A stretch of DNA of 64,000 bases from contig JAPLGM010000014.1 in NCBI GenBank assembly GCA_026390165.1, positions 1 through 64,000 on the forward strand, in the 5' to 3' direction. Shown one piece after another: positions 8,512-14,375 of this stretch. The first letter of the stretch is position 1. The number at the start of each line of letters is the position of its first letter. The position numbers and the translations under genes are program-made. A model generated the notes under the pieces. It was given only the letters and a program-made list of their open reading frames with translations. It searched no databases and was not told where the DNA came from. Source of the stretch: Campylobacterales bacterium (GTDB lineage: Bacteria > Campylobacterota > Campylobacteria > Campylobacterales > Sulfurimonadaceae).

Positions 8512-10350
8512 TTATTTCTCCAATGATTTAATATGGGTGATGAACGCTTGCGTATCTTTATATCCGTTCAAATCACCCCCTTTAATTTGAACACCTTTTT
8601 CACAAAAGAAGATCATAGCCGGAGGGCCGAAGAGTCCAAACCGCTTGGTCAGTGCTTTTTCTTCCTCACTGTTATCCGTTATATCAGCACGCACCAATAC
8701 ATAATTTTTAAGGGCTTCGATTACAGTAGGATCTTTAAACGTGACGGCATCGAGTTCTTTACACGAGGTGCACCAGTCCGCATAAAAATCAAGCATCACT
8801 TTTTTCCCTTTGCTCTGAGCCAATATCGTGTCCAACTCTTCAGAGGAATGAATCGTTTTAAACTCAATTTTTTTTGCTGCAACTGTTTGTTGTTCATTAG
8901 CAAAGGTTAGAGGAGAAAGAGGATTTTCTCCCCCTTTGACCCCTCCATAGAACATCATCAGACCATATACCAACAGGATAATTCCAACCCCTTTATAAAA
9001 AGCTTTTAGCCCTTTATGATGACCGTTAAGCGATTCGAGTGCTCCCAGATAGACCGAGACAATAATAAGTAAGAACGACCATAATAATAGTGCAATAGAG
9101 GCCGTTACGATTCGGCTAAGCATCAAGATAGCGATAGCAATCATTACAACACCGAAGATGTGGGATACGGTATCCATCCATCCACCAGGATGAGGCATAT
9201 ATTTGCCAGCACCTATTCCGATCAACAGCAGCGGAATCCCCATCCCGATACTGAGTACAAAAAGAGCTGCCCCACCAAGGAGAGCATCTCCACTTTGACC
9301 GATATAGACAAGTGCTCCCGCAAGAGGAGGAGCGACACAAGGGCCTACAATGAGGGCTGAAAAAAAGCCCATAATGGCAACACCGATATAACCACCTTTG
9401 GAACTGGCATTTTCAGATGACTTTGAGAGCTTTGTTTGCCACGAGTGAGGAAGCCCTATTTTGAAGAATCCAAACATTGACATAGCCAACCCTACAAAGA
9501 GAAGAGCAAACGTCGAAATGACCCACGGATTCTGCATCGCAATTTGAATGTTTCCGCCAAACAATCCTGCCAGAACACCGGCAATCGTATAGGCGACCGA
9601 CATGGCAAGAACATACACCAAAGAGAGGATAAAACCTCGTTTGGCATTCATATTTTTTCCCTGAGCGACAATAATCGAAGAGAGAATCGGAATCATCGGG
9701 AAAATACACGGTGTTAGAGAGAGTAAAAGTCCGAAGGTAAAAAAGGTCAACAGGATCAACGGGACATTCCCTTCAATAAAGGTTTGCGTTATTTGATCGG
9801 TTTCCGATACAACGATAGGACTTCTTTTTCGTACCATCGGCTTGGATACGTTTAGTTCACTTTTAACGACGCTAGGCACAACGACAGGTTCAGCTTTTAC
9901 GATATTAGGAACCTTTTCCTCAGTAGCGATAAATTGAGCCGAATCGATTTTTAGAGGTATCTTTTGGACGATGGGTTCATAACACAGTCCATCTTCCGAA
10001 CACCCCTGAAATTCAAGCTGTAACGTAATAGGAACTAGTCCGCTTACTCTCTTAGACGCTTTGAGTGCAATGCTAATGTTAGGCGATTTTGTAAAAACCG
10101 TTTGCCCCTCGTGATCGACCCCTTCGGGTAAGGTTATGTGATCGATCGCAATGCCGCTTTTACCGAGAATCTTGGCATGTAGTTTCGATTTATAAAGATA
10201 GATGTGATTGCCAAGTTCAATTTTAGCGGCAATCTCACCTTTTTTTGTAATCGCTGCCGAAGGTTTGAAAGCCTCTTCCGGCATTAAAAATTGGGGTTCG
10301 GCAAACACCAAAGTATTGATAAACAACACAAAAAGTAAAAAATATTTCAT
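8512..10350 (-). CDS. dsbD: Thiol:disulfide interchange protein DsbD
   Basis: 612 residues with the complete DsbD plan: signal peptide (1-17), periplasmic N-terminal domain with the redox pair C117/C123 in GCSEDGLC, eight-span membrane domain with C215 (LTPCIFP) and C338 (GPCVAPP), and a C-terminal thioredoxin domain with C527/C530 (DWCTSC). It carries electrons from cytoplasmic thioredoxin to periplasmic reductases. The rhodanese gene lies 77 bases upstream on the same strand, with a 15-codon frame between them. A single half-site TAGCTAA lies just before the start, but the nearest full operator of this island is in front of the rhodanese gene, which suggests co-transcription. Confidence 0.95.
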   Translation of the reverse strand: MKYFLLFVLFINTLVFAEPQFLMPEEAFKPSAAITKKGEIAAKIELGNHIYLYKSKLHAKILGKSGIAIDHITLPEGVDHEGQTVFTKSPNISIALKASKRVSGLVPITLQLEFQGCSEDGLCYEPIVQKIPLKIDSAQFIATEEKVPNIVKAEPVVVPSVVKSELNVSKPMVRKRSPIVVSETDQITQTFIEGNVPLILLTFFTFGLLLSLTPCIFPMIPILSSIIVAQGKNMNAKRGFILSLVYVLAMSVAYTIAGVLAGLFGGNIQIAMQNPWVISTFALLFVGLAMSMFGFFKIGLPHSWQTKLSKSSENASSKGGYIGVAIMGFFSALIVGPCVAPPLAGALVYIGQSGDALLGGAALFVLSIGMGIPLLLIGIGAGKYMPHPGGWMDTVSHIFGVVMIAIAILMLSRIVTASIALLLWSFLLIIVSVYLGALESLNGHHKGLKAFYKGVGIILLVYGLMMFYGGVKGGENPLSPLTFANEQQTVAAKKIEFKTIHSSEELDTILAQSKGKKVMLDFYADWCTSCKELDAVTFKDPTVIEALKNYVLVRADITDNSEEEKALTKRFGLFGPPAMIFFCEKGVQIKGGDLNGYKDTQAFITHIKSLEK

Positions 10351-10369
10351 CTAGCTAATTCATCCTCTT

Positions 10370-10417
10370 TTAAAAAGTTAACACTTGGCTTACATGGTTC
10401 AAAATCAAGGTAATCAT
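10370..10417 (-). CDS. Candidate 15-residue leader/coupling ORF upstream of dsbD
   Basis: On the minus strand TAAGGAGATCGAT precedes an ATG at 10417 that opens a 15-codon frame (MITLILNHVSQVLTF), stopping 19 bases before the dsbD start. The ribosome-binding site is stronger than that of dsbD itself. The frame could deliver ribosomes to dsbD or be a small peptide. It has no cysteine or run of rare codons that would suggest attenuation. It could also be chance. Confidence 0.3.
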   Translation of the reverse strand: MITLILNHVSQVLTF

Positions 10418-10427
10418 ATCGATCTCC

Positions 10428-10895
10428 TTATTGCTCTTTGCTCAAACGGGTAACCCCTAAGCCGGTTTCGATTGGATACCCTTCCTCAGCCCACCCTTTA
10501 AGTCCACCTTTAAGGGTTGTTGCATTAACGTATCCAAGCTTTCTGAGTGTTTGAGCGGCCAATGCACCACGGCTTCCGCCACGACAGTAGGTGACGATCA
10601 CGGCATTTTTGTCTTTGATTTTATTCATTACTTCAAATTCCAAATTTCCGCGTGTCATCGCCACCATGTTTGAAGCATATATCTCCCCCTCTGCACGTTG
10701 ATTCTCTTCTCGTACATCCATCACAATCACTTTTTTTTCAGTATCGAGCATCTCTTTGAGCTGTTTAGGAGCCATCTCTCCTGCCTCTTGTCTCGCCGTA
10801 TCGATCAATTTTTCACTTTCTGGATGCCCAGCCGCCATTAATGACGATCCCACCATTAAACCTGTAACCATTAGTACCATTTTCAACGTTCTCAT
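10428..10895 (-). CDS. Periplasmic rhodanese-like sulfurtransferase
   Basis: 155 residues: a signal peptide (about 1-22, ending LMAAG) and one rhodanese domain with catalytic Cys104 in the loop CRGGSRG. Single-domain rhodaneses move sulfane sulfur between donors and thiol acceptors. The signal peptide places it in the periplasm, where DsbD, the next gene, could supply reductant. A consensus promoter and a TTAGC-N6-GCTAA operator precede it. The physiological sulfur donor is unknown. The domain call is firm. Confidence 0.9.
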   Translation of the reverse strand: MRTLKMVLMVTGLMVGSSLMAAGHPESEKLIDTARQEAGEMAPKQLKEMLDTEKKVIVMDVREENQRAEGEIYASNMVAMTRGNLEFEVMNKIKDKNAVIVTYCRGGSRGALAAQTLRKLGYVNATTLKGGLKGWAEEGYPIETGLGVTRLSKEQ

Positions 10896-10920
10896 CCATA
10901 ACCCCCAAATACTTAAGATG

Positions 10921-10936
10921 TTAGCTAAATAGCTAA
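10921..10936. promoter_or_regulatory. ArsR-type operator upstream of rhodanese-dsbD
   Basis: TTAGCTAAATAGCTAA is a perfect inverted repeat of form TTAGC-N6-GCTAA. It lies between the -10 element and the rhodanese start, where bound repressor would block transcription. Three related sites occur at 11507, 13350 and 13845. Confidence 0.75.
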
Positions 10937-10945
10937 GTTACATGT

Positions 10946-10974
10946 ATGATAGTACAATTGTGATAATCTGTCAA
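10946..10974 (-). promoter_or_regulatory. sigma-70 promoter for the rhodanese gene
   Basis: On the minus strand TTGACA (10974-10969) and TATCAT (10951-10946) are separated by 17 bases. The start codon is 51 bases downstream of the -10 and the operator lies between them. Confidence 0.75.
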
Positions 10975-10977
10975 GTA

Positions 10978-11439
10978 TTAATCAATCGGGATATACGCAA
11001 AATGGTTGTTTTGTTTATCGATCAGTCCGATCGTTGAGTTGGGAACCAGCTTAACATAGTCGTATACATTACTTTTATCGATTTTCAGTTTTGTCATTGT
11101 CGTCTCACACATCAAAAACTCTACTTCGTAGGTATCCGCCATTGTGGCGATTCGCTTACTAAGCTGATCGTGCGCCGCGGTAAGCGCTTGATCGTTCTTG
11201 TACGGGGAGTTTTTTAAATCTTTGACGAAAAATTTGTAAGCATCACCATGAATAACAACGGCCACATCAAGTTTTTCAAGTTTCCCTTCATAATAACTTT
11301 TATGATAGGCTATCCCTTGCAGCACTTTTTTTTCAAATGTTTCAATACTTCCCGTTTTAAGATCAAAAACAACCTGCTTGACCCCCTCTTCCGCAAATAA
11401 AATTCCGGAGAGAGCGAGGATGAGTAACCATTTTTTCAT
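10978..11439 (-). CDS. DsrE/DsrF-like exported protein
   Basis: 153 residues from the chosen ATG at 11439, preceded by AAAGGTTCACT; a longer frame reaches 11481 but adds a non-signal-like extension. The first ~16 residues are a signal peptide (MKKWLLILALSGILFA). The body fits the DsrE-like fold seen in small sulfur-relay proteins: a 'VVIHGDAYKFF' strand-loop near residue 70, and 'VEFLMCETTM' with one Cys near residue 108, the position of the usual sulfur-carrying cysteine. It sits between the rhodanese and ArsR genes, with an operator of the shared type upstream. Role in periplasmic sulfur or thiol transfer is inferred. Confidence 0.75.
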   Translation of the reverse strand: MKKWLLILALSGILFAEEGVKQVVFDLKTGSIETFEKKVLQGIAYHKSYYEGKLEKLDVAVVIHGDAYKFFVKDLKNSPYKNDQALTAAHDQLSKRIATMADTYEVEFLMCETTMTKLKIDKSNVYDYVKLVPNSTIGLIDKQNNHFAYIPID

Positions 11440-11506
11440 AGTGAACCTTTGTGAAAATTTTATATCATTGTAATCTATCATTGTAAAAATACTGTAAATA
11501 TACTAA

Positions 11507-11522
11507 TTAGCTAATTTGCCAA
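11507..11522. promoter_or_regulatory. ArsR-type operator between dsrE-like and arsR1
   Basis: TTAGCTAATTTGCCAA matches TTAGC-N6-GCTAA with one change, and a perfect 12-base palindrome AATTAGCTAATT (11505-11516) is embedded in it. It overlaps the -35 of the arsR1 promoter, so it could control both divergent genes. Confidence 0.65.
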
Positions 11523-11543
11523 TCTCTGCTTCTATGCTATAAT
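11516..11543 (+). promoter_or_regulatory. Promoter of arsR1
   Basis: TTGCCA (11516-11521) and TATAAT (11538-11543) with a 16-base spacer. The same geometry is found at arsR2. Confidence 0.65.
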
Positions 11544-11583
11544 CAACCCAGTAATTCAGGGCAATTTAATAAAAAGGCAATCG

Positions 11584-11961
11584 ATGTTAGATATGGAACA
11601 AAAACTCAAAATCTTTAAAGCACTCAGTAATGAGACCCGCTTTTTGATTTTCAAAAACGTTTTTACGGGAGGGTATACCTGCTCTCTCGATAAAAAACAG
11701 CCGGGAGTAGAAGTCAATCCTATCGCTACGTGCGTCAGTACCGTCGCGGAACATTTTAATTTTTCCCTCCCGACGATTTCGGCCCATATCAAAGAGCTTA
11801 AAGAGGCAAAAATCATCTCTGTTGAAAAAAAAGGGAACAAAGTTTACATTGAACCGAATATTGAAACAATCCGAGAGATGGCAGGATGTTTTCAAACGTT
11901 GGTCACTAATTTTGATAACAACCGAGCATTATTTTTTGATCATACTCTTGCTTTAAAATAA
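11584..11961 (+). CDS. ArsR/SmtB-family repressor, paralogue 1
   Basis: 125 residues with a winged helix-turn-helix: 'KIFKALSNETRFLIF', then the recognition region 'FSLPTISAHIKELKEA', then a wing 'EKKGNKVYIEP'. An insertion around 'GGYTCSLDKK' precedes the usual DNA-binding helices. Cysteines at 33, 50 and 102 are all conserved at the same positions in the second paralogue (13416-13793), which makes them candidate ligands for a metalloid or targets of sulfane sulfur. Its own promoter overlaps a TTAGC-N6-GCCAA operator, consistent with autoregulation. It runs opposite to the dsrE-like gene on one side and converges with the methyltransferase on the other. The inducer is not known. Confidence 0.88.
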   Translation: MLDMEQKLKIFKALSNETRFLIFKNVFTGGYTCSLDKKQPGVEVNPIATCVSTVAEHFNFSLPTISAHIKELKEAKIISVEKKGNKVYIEPNIETIREMAGCFQTLVTNFDNNRALFFDHTLALK

Positions 11962-11964
11962 ACC

Positions 11965-13326
11965 CTAATCCATTGGTTTCAAGATAAAAAAGCAATAGTG
12001 TTGTTCGCTACCGCTGGGAGTGATATGGGTCTCATCAATCACTTCGAGTATATCAAAGCGCCCTTGCACGAGATTCTTCATTTTCTCTTCGTTGTATTGA
12101 CACACGGGTAATGCGCTACAGCTTTCAGGTCCGTTTACCCCAAACGTGCCGATAATAGCGTGACCTTGAGGAGAAAGTGATTTATGCAGTGTTTCTAGGT
12201 AGGATTGCTGCTCCTCTTCTTTTTGAAGAAAATGAAACACGGCACGGTCATGCCATACGTCAAATATCTTATCCGATGAAAAAGTGCACACATCGCCGAC
12301 ACAATAAACAGGTAAATCAGCCGTTGCACCCAGTCGTTTTTTGATTATCTCCAGTGCACTAGAGGAAATATCGAGGAGTGTAATATCGTGGTAACCAGAG
12401 TGGATCAAGGTATCTGCAAGGATAGAAGCACCACACCCAACATCGATGAAGCTATCCTTAGGAGCTGAACCAACTTTTTGGAGAAGAGAGAGGGAGAGGG
12501 AAGGCATTTCTTGATACCACCCTACTTTACTCACATCCTTCGTTGTATAGACGTTTTCCCAGTGGCGTTGTTGGACGTTTCCATCCCCTTTGGTCGCGCT
12601 AAAGGTAGCTCCTACCGTCGTCGGTGCTGTCGTATAGTGGTTGGTTCCCATGCACGCAACATCCACAAATCCGACTTCGTTCATCATCTCAATCAAACCC
12701 TCTTTTGAGAGGGTTCCCTCCACACAGTTTGCCCAGTCTCCCGAAGAACTTTGCGAACAGCATGATGGGGCACACTCTCCCTCAGAAATATCAATCATAT
12801 CGGCGAAATAGAGCTTTCCAGCAGGTTTTAAAACACGAAAAATTTCTGCAAAGACGTTGGGCTTAGAGGTGGCGAGGTTAATAGCGCCGTTGGAGATGAC
12901 GATATCGACACTTTCATTTTCAAGGGGGATATTTTCAAGATTCCCTTCCATAACGTCAACATTCTCAAATCCAGATTCTATTGCGTGACGCTGTGCCGTT
13001 TGAACCATCATCGGTGTGAGGTCAATGCCGATCACTTTTCCTGTTTTTCCCACAAGCAATGCTGCAACACACAGATCAACGCCCGCTCCGCAACCAAGAT
13101 CCACAACGGTAGAACCTTCGGGGAATTCTCCTAGGGAGAATGGATTGCCAACAGCAGCACAGTAATCCCAAATATGTGATGGCAAACGCTCAATCCACTC
13201 CTCTTTATACCCGTGCGCTTTGGCGTTGTTCAACCCTTTGTCCCATCCGAAATTTTTTTCAGGATTAAGAGCCAATTGGGTATATAAAGCGATAACGCCC
13301 TGTGTTGCACATTCTGATGAAGCCAT
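11965..13326 (-). CDS. Two-domain SAM methyltransferase (ArsM-like domain fused to a second class I domain)
   Basis: 453 residues with two Rossmann methyltransferase domains in tandem. The N-terminal one (about 40-245) has the SAM loop 'VVDLGCGAGVDL', the acidic 'IGIDLT', and a cysteine-bearing segment 'CAPSCCSQ' followed by 'WANCVEGTL', resembling arsenite methyltransferases (ArsM). The C-terminal one (about 250-453) begins 'QQRHWENVYTTKDVSKVGWY', has 'FIDVGCGASILADTL', and resembles stand-alone small-molecule methyltransferases of the thiopurine/tellurite type. Such domains usually occur as separate proteins. It diverges from arsR2 across a 9+9-base inverted repeat and so is probably de-repressed by the ArsR effector. 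Arsenic is the likely substrate by family, but a selenium, tellurium or thiol substrate is also possible. Confidence 0.8.
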   Translation of the reverse strand: MASSECATQGVIALYTQLALNPEKNFGWDKGLNNAKAHGYKEEWIERLPSHIWDYCAAVGNPFSLGEFPEGSTVVDLGCGAGVDLCVAALLVGKTGKVIGIDLTPMMVQTAQRHAIESGFENVDVMEGNLENIPLENESVDIVISNGAINLATSKPNVFAEIFRVLKPAGKLYFADMIDISEGECAPSCCSQSSSGDWANCVEGTLSKEGLIEMMNEVGFVDVACMGTNHYTTAPTTVGATFSATKGDGNVQQRHWENVYTTKDVSKVGWYQEMPSLSLSLLQKVGSAPKDSFIDVGCGASILADTLIHSGYHDITLLDISSSALEIIKKRLGATADLPVYCVGDVCTFSSDKIFDVWHDRAVFHFLQKEEEQQSYLETLHKSLSPQGHAIIGTFGVNGPESCSALPVCQYNEEKMKNLVQGRFDILEVIDETHITPSGSEQHYCFFILKPMD

Positions 13327-13345
13327 AACGAATCCTTATGTGTAG

Positions 13346-13369
13346 CAATTTAGCTATTTTGCTAAATTG
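13346..13369. promoter_or_regulatory. ArsR-type operator between the methyltransferase and arsR2
   Basis: CAATTTAGC (13346-13354) and GCTAAATTG (13361-13369) form a perfect 9-bp inverted repeat with a 6-base centre, containing TTAGC-N6-GCTAA. It overlaps the -35 of arsR2 and lies 20 bases before the methyltransferase start, so it can control both. Confidence 0.82.
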
Positions 13370-13387
13370 TTTCCACAATGGTATAAT
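13360..13387 (+). promoter_or_regulatory. Promoter of arsR2
   Basis: TTGCTA (13360-13365) and TATAAT (13382-13387), spacer 16 bases. The right operator arm covers the -35. Confidence 0.7.
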
Positions 13388-13415
13388 ATTGTACATTAAT
13401 TGTCAAGGTGTCCCG

Positions 13416-13793
13416 ATGCTCGATATGGATAAAAAAATAAAAATATTTAAAGCTCTTGGTCACGAGACCCGTTTTCTGATTTTCAAGAATGTCTTTACTG
13501 GAGGCTATGCCTGTTCTATCGACCCGACGAAACCAAAAGATGACCTGATCGCTCAAGCCACCTGTGTCAGCTCCATCGCCGAACATTTCAACTACTCTTT
13601 ACCCACCATTTCACGCCATCTTAAAGAGTTGAAAGATGCGGATATTATCATTATGAGAAAAGTGGCAAGCAAAATCTACATCGAACCTAATTTTGAAACA
13701 ATAAATCAGATTTCGGGCTGCTTTGAGACGCTTCTAAAAGAGTTTGAGGGAAACCGCACCTATATTTTTGACAATACGAAAGAAGGGGCGTAA
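13416..13793 (+). CDS. ArsR/SmtB-family repressor, paralogue 2
   Basis: 125 residues from the ATG at 13416, chosen because AAGGTG lies 6 bases before it and because this start aligns exactly with paralogue 1 (MLDM). Helices and wing match paralogue 1 ('KIFKALGHETRFLIF', 'YSLPTISRHLKELKDA'), and Cys33, Cys50 and Cys102 are conserved. Residues between the two copies differ most in the 36-47 loop and the wing, so the two may answer to different signals or form heterodimers. The promoter overlaps a perfect operator; autoregulation is likely. It lies between the divergent methyltransferase and the thioredoxin-like gene. Confidence 0.88.
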   Translation: MLDMDKKIKIFKALGHETRFLIFKNVFTGGYACSIDPTKPKDDLIAQATCVSSIAEHFNYSLPTISRHLKELKDADIIIMRKVASKIYIEPNFETINQISGCFETLLKEFEGNRTYIFDNTKEGA

Positions 13794-13842
13794 TCCTCTT
13801 TAATTTCTTTTTTAGTTTTGAATCTATACTATTCGTTTATCA

Positions 13843-13862
13843 ATTTAGCAAATTTGCTAAAT
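13843..13862. promoter_or_regulatory. ArsR-type operator upstream of the thioredoxin-like gene
   Basis: ATTTAGCAAATTTGCTAAAT is a perfect 20-base palindrome containing TTAGC-N6-GCTAA. A TATACT at 13825-13830 lies upstream, so the operator falls at or just after the transcription start. Confidence 0.8.
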
Positions 13863-13879
13863 AAGTAATTGGAGAGAGA

Positions 13880-14281
13880 ATGAAAAAAATTGCCGTAATG
13901 ATGTTGTTGGCGATGGGGCTTAATGCTGCACAATTCAACTGGATTTATACCTATAAAGAAGCTTCAGCTAAAGCTCTTGCACAAAACAAGCCAATGGTTG
14001 TTTACATGCACCGACCTGGTTGCGAATCGTGTGAGTTCTTGGAACAAAAAGTTTTTAATGACGAAAATTTGAGTGCTTACGTCAATGAGCATTATGTCCC
14101 CGTATTGCTCAATGTCAAAAAGTCGGATGCCCCAAAACAGCTTATTGTTAAAGCAAGTCCCGTATTTCACTTCGTTAACGGTAAAGGGGAGTTTATTGAG
14201 GAAACGCAATATGGCGGAAAAAATGCAAAAACTTTTTTGAAAATTCTTCAAGATGTTGAAATAAAGTTCAGTAAAAAATAA
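13880..14281 (+). CDS. Periplasmic thioredoxin-like protein with CESC motif
   Basis: 133 residues with a signal peptide (about 1-17, ending LNAAQ) and a thioredoxin fold. The redox pair is C48/C51 in RPGCESCEFLE, similar to SoxW/DsbD-gamma-like proteins; 'VKASPVFHFV' holds a Ser-Pro where thioredoxins have the cis-proline. It could receive electrons from DsbD encoded in the same island. GGAGAGAGA precedes the ATG and a perfect operator palindrome lies 18 bases upstream, placing it in the ArsR regulon. Partner proteins are not known. Confidence 0.85.
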   Translation: MKKIAVMMLLAMGLNAAQFNWIYTYKEASAKALAQNKPMVVYMHRPGCESCEFLEQKVFNDENLSAYVNEHYVPVLLNVKKSDAPKQLIVKASPVFHFVNGKGEFIEETQYGGKNAKTFLKILQDVEIKFSKK

Positions 14282-14375
14282 TCAGTAACGACCAAGTGAC
14301 TACATCTGTACCACACTGCTATTCGTATCGTAAGCAAGTCTCCTCAGCCACCTATTTGAGCTTCGCACTTGACAG

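Noticed and set aside
10352-10358. TAGCTAA half-site before dsbD
   Set aside because: Only one arm; the expected partner six bases away is absent, so not called as an operator.
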